Origin: Hyphodiscus hymeniophilus
Taxonomy: Eukaryota > Ascomycota > Leotiomycetes > Helotiales > Hyphodiscaceae
Assembly (NCBI GenBank): GCA_016508695.1
Contig: VNKQ01000004.1
Coordinates: forward strand, 2,232,001-2,296,000
Direction: 5' to 3'
Length of the DNA: 64,000 nucleotides
Shown: in pieces, positions 1 through 10,366 of the stretch
Layout of the letters: every line of letters begins with the position of its first letter
How positions within the stretch are numbered: the stretch's first letter is position 1
Notes under the pieces: model-generated
What the model saw: the letters and a program-made list of their open reading frames with translations, nothing else
Database searches by the model: none
Told to the model about the DNA's origin: nothing
Position numbers and translations under genes: made by a program

Positions 1-1771
1 TCTGAAAGCTAGTACTCAAACTCTCATTGCCACTTGCCACTTCAGGTGTCGTAGATGGTTGAGCAAGCTGAACGGCTTGGAGTTTTGATTTTGCGGGTGG
101 GCGTCCCACACGCTTGCCAGATTTGAAGGTCCGAACGGGAGGGGTTCCACTGCGACTCTGGCCTCGAGAACGCTCAGCAGTCTCGACACCATCAATGTAG
201 ATCTTTGGCTTTCGAATACGCTTCTGTAGCTTCTGGTCATCTTCCTCCGGTGACTCTTCCGGCGTAGCACTAGCGTCATCTCCATACTTCTTTCGTGTGG
301 TATTTCTTTGAGTTCGGCTGCGGCCGGCATCGTTGGTGTCCTCACCCGCTGGATTGGAAGTGGGATTTGGATTCGAGTGGACTTGACGAGTAACCACCGC
401 CGTTGGTTGCTGTCCATAATGTTTGATGTGGGCTGAGTACTCAAATCCGTAGACGTCGGCTTGCTTCATATCGTCAAATTTGACGGGATCCATATATCTT
501 CCTCGTTGTCGTCTCTCCCACTCAAGATCTTCTTTCGTCTTCTTGACTTCCGGCCAGGGAGCGTTCAAAAGTCTCTTGGCTTTGTTCACGGCCGCTTGTT
601 GCTTCTTGCGAGCTGCTGCCATGAATTGCGGGTTTCTCAGATTTTGAAGGTGACGAATGGTTTTGTTCGGAATCGAGTCCTCACTCTCTGCCATAAACTC
701 TTGCCATTTCTTGCCGCTCAGCTTGAGTTGGGTTTTGAACTTCTCTGCTACCTCATCCCTCTCTGCATCATCTTTCAATCTGTCTTCTTCAATCATCGCT
801 TTGGTTTCCTCCTCGATTCTCCTCTGTTCGGACTTCTCATTTGACTCGTGCTCGTAAATCTCTTTGTCAATTGCATCCCATTCTTTTTGATAAGTGTTTA
901 ACACATCTGAGACAACTGCTGTTCGGCGATATAATTCATCATAGGTCATATCCTCAGCGTTCTCTAGGTATTTCTCAAACACTTCGATTTCCGTGACTTT
1001 GGCAAACGGGAATCTTCTAGTTTCGACATTTTCTGAAGCCTTTTGAGTGGCGGATGGATTTTCACTGGCGGTACCACTCTCACCGGCGTCTGATTTTTGA
1101 CTGGCATCGGGACGGTTCGGAGCGATGTCTTGAGGGTTCTGAATGGGATTTTGAACACCATATTGGGGGATCTGATCGGCGTCTGATCCTTCTTGAGGCT
1201 CGACATGCTCAGGTTGCTCGGTTTGATCGTAATATTCAAACTCGTTTTCCGGGTTGATGTAAGGACGGGGGTCTTTCAATGGCTCTGAATCAGGTTTATC
1301 GGCTAGGTCCTGTCCATCCGCCGTAGCAATAGCGACTTCCAACTCCTGTCGGCGGACTTCATGTGAATTGAATTTTTTCTGCTGAACAGTGCCTGGGAGA
1401 CCTTCATCAGCATCCGCTGATTTGAGGAGTGATTGAGAAGGCTGAGATGGTGAAGCGGGCGGAGTTGTCAAGATGGAACTAGCATCATCGTCGCCAGCTG
1501 TGCTTGGAAGAGTGCAAGCCGTCACATGATTACGGAAGTCCTGTATCTTGTCAGTAAGGCGAGAAAAATTGCCCAGATGTATGAAGGAAGGTAGACAAAC
1601 TGTGATTGGCATATCGTGAAATACGCAATTGCAGCGAGGACAAGTCGGGTTGGTAGAGGAGGTAGAGTAGGATCCCGATGGTGTCTCCAATGAACTGTTC
1701 AGTCTTGGAGCAGCTGTGTCGACTTCTGGGTCTTCCTCGACACCAATGACTGACCCCTTCTTCCTCGCCAT
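1..1771 (-). CDS. Unrecognised Cys/His nuclear-type protein, 3' end outside window
   Basis: One uninterrupted frame runs from an ATG at 1771 to the window edge, about 590 codons, so the C-terminus is missing. Near residues 45-90 there is a possible zinc-binding pattern: a CPRC pair followed about 40 residues later by an H-V-T-A-C. The middle is acidic, Gln/Pro/Ser-rich and probably disordered. Residues about 290-430 are charged and helical (many E/K, likely coiled coil). Near the visible end a basic stretch contains RVGRPPAK, which resembles an AT-hook. This suggests a DNA- or chromatin-associated protein, but I do not recognise the family and assign no function. It is divergently arranged with the MTC1-like gene across a gap of about 500 bp. 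No intron is needed in the visible part. Confidence 0.75.
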   Translation of the reverse strand, partial: MARKKGSVIGVEEDPEVDTAAPRLNSSLETPSGSYSTSSTNPTCPRCNCVFHDMPITVCLPSFIHLGNFSRLTDKIQDFRNHVTACTLPSTAGDDDASSILTTPPASPSQPSQSLLKSADADEGLPGTVQQKKFNSHEVRRQELEVAIATADGQDLADKPDSEPLKDPRPYINPENEFEYYDQTEQPEHVEPQEGSDADQIPQYGVQNPIQNPQDIAPNRPDASQKSDAGESGTASENPSATQKASENVETRRFPFAKVTEIEVFEKYLENAEDMTYDELYRRTAVVSDVLNTYQKEWDAIDKEIYEHESNEKSEQRRIEEETKAMIEEDRLKDDAERDEVAEKFKTQLKLSGKKWQEFMAESEDSIPNKTIRHLQNLRNPQFMAAARKKQQAAVNKAKRLLNAPWPEVKKTKEDLEWERRQRGRYMDPVKFDDMKQADVYGFEYSAHIKHYGQQPTAVVTRQVHSNPNPTSNPAGEDTNDAGRSRTQRNTTRKKYGDDASATPEESPEEDDQKLQKRIRKPKIYIDGVETAERSRGQSRSGTPPVRTFKSGKRVGRPPAKSKLQAVQLAQPSTTPEVASGNESLSTSFQ

Positions 1772-2267
1772 AATGACGATATCTAGAAGGAGTTTTTTGC
1801 AGGTAACTTTCCGTCTAGATGATTGTCTAGTCTTCGTCTGGTCGACGTTGTCAGGATGAGCTTGCAATGAGTTCTGATGAGTTTTGCGGGAGTGTCTCGA
1901 AATTATCGCGTAGAAGAAGACTTTTGAAAGGGGATTGGTGAGGGAAAGCAAATGTGTCTAATACAGGTAAACGATTAGAAAGAACAATGAATGGGACTGG
2001 TATTATTGAGCAACAGCCATGAATGGGTTGATTTCGAGTATTGTCGTGACTTGATAATAGGTAATCTGAAGAGTTGATTTCAGACCTACGCCGAATTGGA
2101 ATGGGCGGGCCCGAGCCACCCATTGTGGCTGAGCCAATCAACGCATCAAAGCCCTAGCGCTGTTCTCGTCTTGAAGCTGTCAACAATCGCATTCAAGTGA
2201 TCCTCCCTATCTATTGTACTCAAACGATTTCAACTCTTTTACTCATAGTGGGAAGTAGCTGGCCATC
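1772..2267. promoter_or_regulatory. Divergent promoter region between the unknown gene and MTC1
   Basis: The 496 bp between two divergent start codons must carry both 5' leaders and promoters. A CCAAT pentamer in the GAGCCAATCA context lies at about 2134-2138, roughly 130 bp upstream of the MTC1 ATG, a plausible CCAAT-binding-complex site. No clear TATA box was seen. Assignment is by position only. Confidence 0.4.
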
Positions 2268-3882
2268 ATGGCAACCAAGAAATCTAAGGCAGCTCCTACA
2301 GACGATGAGTTGAACAAGCTTTTAGAAGGTATTGGAGAGGACGATGCCCCAGCCCAGGCTCCTCCAAAGGGAGCTTCGAAGACAACAAAAACAGCCGCAT
2401 CCCAATCCGAGCAAGACTTGCTGGCCGAGCTTGAGAATCTCGGTGCTCAACCAGCAAGCAGACCGCACACACCCCGAGTTCAGTCAGTCAAGCGTACTGC
2501 TGCTACTCCACCACCTGGATCCTCTCGAACGAGCGAAGAGAAGCAATCCGCTCCGAGGAAGTCTGCAGAGAGTACCAGGTCGTTCCACACCAGTTTCACG
2601 CCTTCAGCTACAAGCAGTGATCTTCAGGATGCAGAGAGGAAAGCACCAATTGCTCAACCAGCAGAAGCTGTTGCTCCTGCTGCAGGTGGTTGGTGGGGAA
2701 GCGTCTTTGCTACAGCCAGTGCAGCAGTAAACACTGCCCAAGCTGCCGTGAAGGAGATTCAACAGAATGAAGAAGCAAAGCGATGGGCTGAACAGGTCAA
2801 AGGCAACGTTGGCGCTCTACGTGGTCTAGGTGAGATGATATTCTGGGATCTAAATTGATAGCTAATGGAGTGAAGGTGGTGAACTTCGATCTAGAGCACT
2901 CCCAACATTCACCAACATCCTTCACACACTTGCCCCTCCCATTTCTTCCCACGAAAGACTACAAATCCACATCACACGTGATTTCATTGGATACCCTTCC
3001 CTAGATCCCCTCATCTATTCAACGTTCTCCCGGGTAATGGCTCAAGTCGAAGGAGGTGACTTACTTGTCATCCAACGAGGCCATGAATCCACTGCTCGTC
3101 GCAACTCAGAAGCCGGCTATACTGGAGGCAGCGGTGGATGGAGCGACGGACCATGGTGGCGCCAGATCAACGAGCATCGAGATCTTGGGTCCGTAAAGGG
3201 TCTGGTTGAAGGCACAAAGCTGGTCCGTGTGAGCGCAGAAGCTTACGCAAACGAACACTTCTCCTCTCACGGCGGTCTTGAAGCCGCTGCCCAACGTGCC
3301 ACGGAGAATCTGAGCGAGTCTAACCCCGTTCGGAGCAGCGATATCTTCTTGGCTGTGCAAGCCATCTCCCATGAAGCGCCCGAGGACCTGTTCCAGGGCC
3401 CGGCTAAGGAGAAGGAAGAGGGAAGCGTAGTAGAAGACCAGGAGAAGCCCGATGAGCTCATAACGTTTGCGATTTATTTGCATGATCCCGTTCACAGCAT
3501 TACGTTCTATACGCTTTCGCAATCCATTCCTGCCAAGTGGATACGATGGCTTGATGCTCCTTCTCCGATGACTCCTGCTTCTCCCACCTCACCAACGCAG
3601 CAGAAGGGCGGTTTCTTTGGCAGTGAGAGTGAAGAGCAGTACAATCGTCCCAATTTGCCGGAGGAAATCGCAGAGATCATTGAAAATGGTGGTGTTGATC
3701 CAAGAGAATGGGTTGCCGAATGGGTTGAGGAGATCTTGAGTCTGGGCACAGGAGTAGTTGCTCAGAGATACGTTGCGAGACGAATGGGTGTGGGTGAAGG
3801 AGGTATTGGAAGGGGTAAGGCTCGTATGGAAGAGGTCTTGGGCGATGGCGGTGGGGAGGCAGCGCGAGCTGGCCTGATTTGA
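2268..3882 (+). CDS. MTC1: Maintenance of telomere capping protein 1 (Mtc1) homolog
   Basis: Two exons, 2268-2829 and 2876-3882, joined across a 46 nt intron (donor GTGAGA, branch-like GCTAATG, acceptor GAAG), give a 522-residue protein. The N-terminus (MATKKSKAAPTDDELNKLLE) and an acidic, Ser/Pro-rich first 120 residues lead into the conserved body with GGWWGSVFATASAA and DPREWVAEWVEE. The C-terminus, with the YVARRMGVGEGG motif, matches the fungal Mtc1 family. In yeast Mtc1 is a soluble protein linked genetically to telomere capping and physically to COPI vesicle traffic; its biochemistry is unknown. The frame closes exactly across the intron. Identification rests on remembered family motifs. 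Confidence 0.85.
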
Positions 3883-6800
3883 TTTTTGCAGGACCCAGAG
3901 GGATTTGGTACTTTCAGCGGGGTCTAACGGCGTTATGAGTATGGATGCGGTTGTCATTCATAGCTGATCACTCGAGTTTAGTCGATTTCCGGATAGCAAG
4001 CACTACAAGACACAGTCTCGCAGGTCCTACTCTTTCTTCTGAAATCTCTTCGAAAATCGAGCCAACTACCCAGCTACAACCAACTAACTACCCAATCTTG
4101 CAAAACCGTTCAAGGATCGAGCGCTTGGGATGAGTGGGGAAGGAGATATCGTACAATCACCAAACACGTAGACTGTAGAAAAAAACTCATACATACCGGC
4201 TCACCCTGCAACCGTTTTGGCTTTCCCAAGAAGCATTCAACAGCCCAAAGCGGTATCCTGGGATGTGTAAAGTACACTGTCAAAGCCATTGCACTACAAA
4301 GGGAGGAGCGTAGGAGAGATTTCTAGTCGCAATAGTCTAAGCCTGCGAACTATACAAGTACACGTACGTACTCGCTGCATAGTCCCGTATACTTCCTACA
4401 TACTTGCTATGCTATACAATGACATGGAATCAGGTCTTCCAAAAAGCAAACGAGGCTGCGAGGTTATGGACTTATCTAAACTGCCTTCAAGGCCTCAACG
4501 CTTCAACGCTCAGGGGAACTACCTCCTTAAAGTGAGTCTGACCCGCAAAAGGCATCCGTTCCTCCATGGTTGTGGTTACCCGGAATCCACACTCGGAAGT
4601 TGCACCTGTTGCCTGCGTCTGAGGCTCTTGTTTCATCAAAAGGAATGCTTCCGAGACCATAGCCTCGATGAACTTCTTAGAATGTGATCAGATCCAAGCA
4701 GATCGTCTCACGTGAAGACATGATGATGCTGAGCTGTTGTACTTCCCTAAGCGTCGAACACCCGTGAGCTGATTGATGCGCCAGACGTTGGGGGAGGAGA
4801 ATTACATAATTAGAAGTGGGAGCGCATACACCAGCGCCTACACCCCGAGAGCCGGCATGACATCAACGGCTGGCTACGGATCTTCCAGGGACCTGCGGGG
4901 GCCGGGGTGGGCACTTTATGTTCCCTGTCAATGACGCATTGTGCGCCTGTGTCACTCCACAGGGGCCACACGGTGCGCCCTGTGACGATGAGACGAGGGA
5001 TGTTCTTTTCATGCCAACTGATCTGCTTTTGCTGAGAAATTGGTATTGGTATTGGTATTATTGGGACCAAAACTCTGTGCTGTTGGTAAGTCTTTGTGAG
5101 GGTGAGGATAGTTTCCCTATCCAAGTAGTCACCGCCGGGACAGCACTAGGAAAGGTTGGAAGTGGGTGTTCGCCGGAGGCTTCTCACTTCCTCCTTGGAT
5201 TGGGTTTCGTGAGAGCAGGAAGAGAGAGGCTGGAGTAGGTCATAGACTCATAGGGTGGCTTGACGAGGCTCTAGCGAGGGTAGTGGCTTCGCAGCAGCAT
5301 TACAGTCTACAGTAGTGACGACTCTACGTCGTAGTTGCATTCTTGCCTCGCAGGAGTGCAGATCCCTGAGATCAGCCTACCTACCCTTCGTACAGCCTGC
5401 TGTGAATTCTACTGCACAGTCTACTGTCTGCTGAAACGTAGTGTGTGTAGTGCTTGAGCTTCATGTTGTCCCATCTCGTCCCTTATGTATGAGGCTGCGC
5501 GGGAGACCACGAAAGTATCCCATCCTGGATGCCGGCTTCTTCAACGCCTGCTTGAGAGGAGATAAATGCGGACCTCGTGGACAGCGGGGAATGTAGGTAG
5601 GCAGGCAGGTACATAGTATGAATTAGTATGGCATACTAAGCCTGGAAGCCTCCGAAAACAACCGTGGCCGTCCAGAACCCGAGAGAAGAGTTGCTGGCGA
5701 ATACCTGACAAAACGTCTTTGTCTGCTGCTTGCCTTGCTTTATAATCGAGTGTGAGGCCGTAGAGCAGAATCTTGACATCGTCACCGACCTGTCTTCTCC
5801 TCTTAAGAGCCTTCCTTGGAAGCTCAATCGCAACCACCTGAATCTGGTATCTTCCCGGCGGTTTGAATAACATTCCTTTGTCTGCCCTGTTCTCCTCCTC
5901 CTCAGCACGCAACCCTAGCCAACAGCGTCATCTCAGCTGCGAGCCTGCTTCATTCCCGTGAAAGAAGGACACCAATACTAGGACAGACGTCGATCCGAGG
6001 TCACCAAATAAGAAGGGTCCCGTCTGAGTGGTCTTGGCCGAAATGATGTTCACAGTGAGTGCAGGCCCCTTTTACTATCCCTTCCCTCTCCCTTTTCTGC
6101 TCCTTCCATTACTACCCCGGGAGGATGAAGTCACAATGCTTCTCGCAATGCTTTTCAGCAGACCCTCTCTGCCGGCTGTACTTGCTCTGCAGTCTGCAAA
6201 GCCGCAAATAGAAGTGCCACAGTGTGGTAAGTCATCACTATGCAGCCCGGTTATGTTATGGAGTGAAATAGCATTGTTGAGCCCAATCAAGCGACTGGAG
6301 AGCAGAGCATACTCCCATCCCATCCCATCCCATCCCATCCAGATGAACAGAGGAGGTCGAAACTGGGCCATGAAACTCGTCCGTACGGTACAGTATGAAT
6401 CCCCAGCCCAGGCCTGTGCCGCGAATCGGTCCCAGACTGCCCAGAGCAGCGACACTCTTCGGCGGTTGATGCTGCTTGCGAAATAATGCGATGGGCCATT
6501 CCATGGTAGTGAATCCGTTCGCTAGTGGCCTGGTATGATGTCAGTAGGGTGTGCTTGATAATACTTGTCCCGGCTCTTTGCGGCTGCGATTCATCCTCCT
6601 CCCCCCCCAAATGCCCCTCGAACGTCGTACATTTGATGGACAATCGATCATATCTATCCTGCCCCGCCTTTACAAGAGCAGAAGGATTTGATTCGCATGC
6701 GACCGTCTGCAAATCACGCCGATCTCTGCTACTCTGTTGTGTAGAGTAGATTGAGGATTCTGTCACCAACGTCCATCGCGAAACCCTTCCATTCCTCCCA

Positions 6801-7042
6801 GCCCCAGCCGCCCCTCCTCAAATCCCTGCTCGCTTACGTCGGATTGATTGCATCTGCACCAGCCTGCTCTCTCCCCTCTCCATACGGACAAACCCCCAAA
6901 CCCAAAACTTACCTTACTCACTCTTGCCCGTCCTGATTACAACGCTTTCTATTCGTTTCACGGGTCCCTGCCTTCTCCGTCTCACACGCTCTTCTGTCAC
7001 GTTCCATTCCTCTTCAGCCTACCTGAAGATATCTTTCTAATC
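3883..7042. other. 3.2 kb non-coding stretch with simple repeats
   Basis: No convincing gene is seen between MTC1 and the kinase. Short ORFs here lack family motifs and overlap in several frames. There are short simple repeats: TTGGTA-type at about 5038-5060 and (CCCAT)5 at about 6313-6340. The last 300 bp before the kinase ATG are strongly C/T-rich (about 6770-7030), as expected of a fungal promoter and 5' leader. The length suggests an extended regulatory region or long leader for the stress kinase, or an unrecognised ncRNA. Confidence 0.5.
6313..6340. repeat. (CCCAT)5 pentanucleotide repeat
   Basis: Five consecutive CCCAT units lie within the kinase upstream region. It is a simple microsatellite with no coding role seen. 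Confidence 0.8.
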
Positions 7043-9265
7043 ATGTCCCTCTCGCAGAAATTGCAGAGCATCCTCCGTCACGGTATGTTATCAATTCACC
7101 TCACATCTGCTGCACCCCGCGCCTGCCAGAAGGAACACCGCTGACAGGGACACCACAGGAAAGGGAAATAAAGCCGACGAGAAAGTTCAACCTGTTAACG
7201 TGACTCAACACCATCAATCTCCCAAGAATTACGACTATGCTCCACCTCCGAAAAATCATTACGCAAACACCGACCCGGATATGAACGCCCATCAAGTGCA
7301 GCAACCCATGGCCGATGCGTATTCGATGAACGCTGCCGATGGAAGAAATAAGGGAGCACAAGCTGGCAATGTTGCGGCACACGCAGCAGGACAAAACCAG
7401 AAGGTCGGAGCGCCAAAGGGAGGGAAGAAGATCGATACCGACGACCTGGCGAGACTGGTAGCAGAGGAGAACGAGAGCAAGGGAAAGCTGCCGAAATACC
7501 CAGGTTTAGAGAGATGGCAGTTGATTGAGAAGATGGGTGACGGCGCCTTCAGCAATGTGTATCGGGCACGAGACATGGAAGGCCAGGCTGGAGAAGTTGC
7601 TATCAAAGTTGTTCGCAAATTCGAAATGAACTCGAGCCAGGTAAGTATCGGCCACGAGTCACATTTCATTGATTTCGGTTGCGATCTTTTTGGACCTTTG
7701 CCAACGGCGTGGTGGTGACGTAGGGCGACGCTCATCTTCATGCGGACTTCAAAAAGCAACCTAAAGGGGTGGAGGTCAGAAACAATTTTTCTTTTCGAGC
7801 TGGACGTCTTCGTCCGACGTTCATGGCATTTGTCGTGTTAATGGGTTATGAAGCTGACTTTCAAATAGAGAGCAAACATCCTCAAGGAGGTTCAGATCAT
7901 GCGAGGACTGGATCATCCTAACATCGTCAAACTTGTTGACTTCAGCGAATCGAGACAGTACTACTTTATCATATTAGAGTTGGCTCCTGGAGGAGAGCTT
8001 TTCCACCAGATTGTCCGTCTCACGTATTTCAGCGAAGACTTGTCAAGATGGGTTATCACGCAAGTAGCAGAAGCTTTACAGTACCTCCACGAAGAGAAAG
8101 GCGTCGTTCACAGGTACGTTGTCTGAGATTATGATACTTCACCCCTTACTGACATCATTGAAGAGATATCAAACCTGAGAATATCCTATTTTCGCCAATC
8201 CCCATTGTTCCCACTAAGAACCCGGCACCAAAAGGCCCAGAAGATGAAGATAAGGTTGATGAAGGAGAGTTTATCCCAGGTGTGGGTGCCGGTGGTATCG
8301 GAAAAATAAAGATCGCCGATTTTGGTCTAAGTAAAGTTGTCTGGGATGCCCAAACGATGACGCCTTGCGGAACCGTCGGTTATACTGCTCCTGAAATTGT
8401 CAAAGATGAGCGTTATTCGAAGAGCGTTGACATGTGGGCTATGGGTTGCGTACTCTACACATTACTTTGCGGCTTTCCACCCTTCTACGATGAGTCCATC
8501 CAAGTTCTTACCGAAAAGGTCGCTCGGGGTCAGTACACCTTCCTTTCGCCATGGTGGGATAACATCTCCAAGCCAGCACAGGATCTCGTCTCGCATCTCT
8601 TGACCGTCAACCCTGACAAGCGTTATACTATCAACGAATTCCTTGCCCATCCTTGGGTCAAATGTACAAAGGAGCCGACATACGCTGCTTTCGATGCACC
8701 GCCACTTGCTACCCCGGCTGTTGAACGTCAAAAGCAATTGGGTCTTAACAACAAGCATTTCGATGCTGCCCTTCTGGAATCACCAGGTGTAGGCAAACGC
8801 AGCGATTTCCGTAGTCCCGGAGCTGTTAACCTTCGTGAAGTTTTTGATGTTGGTTATGCCGTCCACAGACAGGAAGAGGAGGGCAAGCGCCGCAAGAACT
8901 TCAAGCAAGGCTACAGAGGCGGTCTTAATCCCATCGACGACGAGGAAGATCTTGAGGAGGAAGAAGAAGATTACGAAGATGATCACGGTATTCCATCGAA
9001 GGTCAACAAGGCTAGAGACGCGGATGTCCATCAAGTCGAGCAGGGTCTACGAAACACAAACCTTAACGCTGCGGCTGCTGCACGAGCTCCCCCTGCAGCG
9101 GCGAAGGGATATGGCCAACATAGTCCTGCCGTCGCGGCAGCGGCTAAACAGCAAGTTCGGAATAGAAAGGGTGCATTCGAGTTGAATCTTGACGGTGCCA
9201 CCTTACTGGGTAGGAGGGGACAGAAGGGTCCGAGTGGCCTGCGAGAGGCAACCGCTGTCCAGTAG
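7043..9265 (+). CDS. Rck2/Srk1-type CaMK-family stress kinase
   Basis: Five exons (7043-7082, 7159-7640, 7724-7774, 7869-8113, 8164-9265) encode 639 residues. After a disordered N-terminus of about 130 residues, the kinase has a Gly-rich loop (GDGAFSNV, about 140), the VAIK lysine (about 163), HRDIKPEN, DFGLSK and a CGTVGYTAPE activation segment. A 45-residue insert between the HRDIKPEN and DFG motifs (ending PGVGAGGIGKIKIADFG) is the hallmark of yeast Rck1/Rck2 and fission yeast Srk1. These MAPK-activated kinases act below Hog1/Sty1 and control translation and cell-cycle timing under osmotic or oxidative stress. The tail carries an acidic run (about 530-545) and Ala-rich stretches. The 51 nt exon 3 is easy to miss: it restores the KKQPK segment expected before RANILKEV. 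The long upstream region fits a regulated gene. Confidence 0.9.
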
Positions 9266-10366
9266 CCACCAGCACCGGGCTCTTCTTTGATGAGAGACTG
9301 GTAGATGGTGGTAGCAGAGCATGACCAAGCCTGTTGCATGGACTGGAATGATTTTTGACGATAACGCTGGCGTTGGAATGGGGCAAATTCAAGCAACGAT
9401 GTTTTTTCCTTCGCCTTTCTGTTTGTGTCGTTACTCTCATCCGATGACTGCGATGAGTTGCATTTTCTGGGACGGGAAACGTCTGCCGATTCATAAGTAT
9501 TTTTATGGAATCCTACATTTCTGACCGAGTTTCTGATGTACAAAGTGTCTCCGTTTTTCGTGTCACTTCAACCAACCTGCAAGGAAAAGGCAGCCTTCAC
9601 AGCTACATGTAAAAAGAACTAGAGTCGAGCGATGAAATCATAGAAGGAAGTAATCAATCAAACTTGCCTGAAAGTGCGAAGATTCGGTTATCTTGTTGAT
9701 TCAACCAAACTAGCTGTACGTTATTAAAATCATAGAGACGCTAGACCATGCCTTACATCTGATAGGAATCATGAGATCATGATTCTTGATTAATAAGTCG
9801 TCGACTTCCGGAGCTCAAGTGGGATGGATGAGGTAATCTCAATACAATCGAGCTGAAGACTGATCTACACCTCTAGATGCAGGCCCCTATCGCAGGGCCC
9901 AAAGGCACAAAGGCGTCCGGACACAGTGCCATGTAAGTTACATCTTGCTTTGTGATGCGCCTGCCTGGCGAAATCAAGAATTGGAAAGGGAAGGGTGAAT
10001 GGGATCGGGATTACGATCTGGGTATGGGATACCACCGAAATAGCGAGCTTGGATCATCAGGATTCAAGACGCGAACGCTGACCTTAAGTATTCTAACGAG
10101 CGCTGATTCCCCAGGGAAAGTCTGGAATGGTTGGTTCTATGAGAACGCGACTCGGTTCCAAGGGGACGCACGGAGAGATAGATGGTCAAGTTAGGATGAT
10201 GAGATCGTTTTGAGCATAGGTTGGGGATGCTGATATTGCAACGGGGTGTGCATCACTTGCGACTCGAAGTGTTGGAAAGGCAAGGCCAAAAGATGTATGA
10301 CCTTTGATCGGTATACTCTGCAATGAGCCAATGAAATCGTTTCATACATGACCAGGGTATAACAGC
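9266..10366. other. 1.1 kb intergenic, convergent gene ends
   Basis: This lies between the stop codons of the kinase (+) and the alanyl-tRNA synthetase (-). It should hold both 3' UTRs. Short ORFs at 9321-9524 and 9952-10194 show no recognisable domain. Nothing else is seen. Confidence 0.5.

Noticed and set aside
6028..6486. 152-codon ORF upstream of the kinase
   Set aside because: Spans the CCCAT repeat and has a low-complexity hydrophobic start; the opposite strand is equally open, so it looks like chance.
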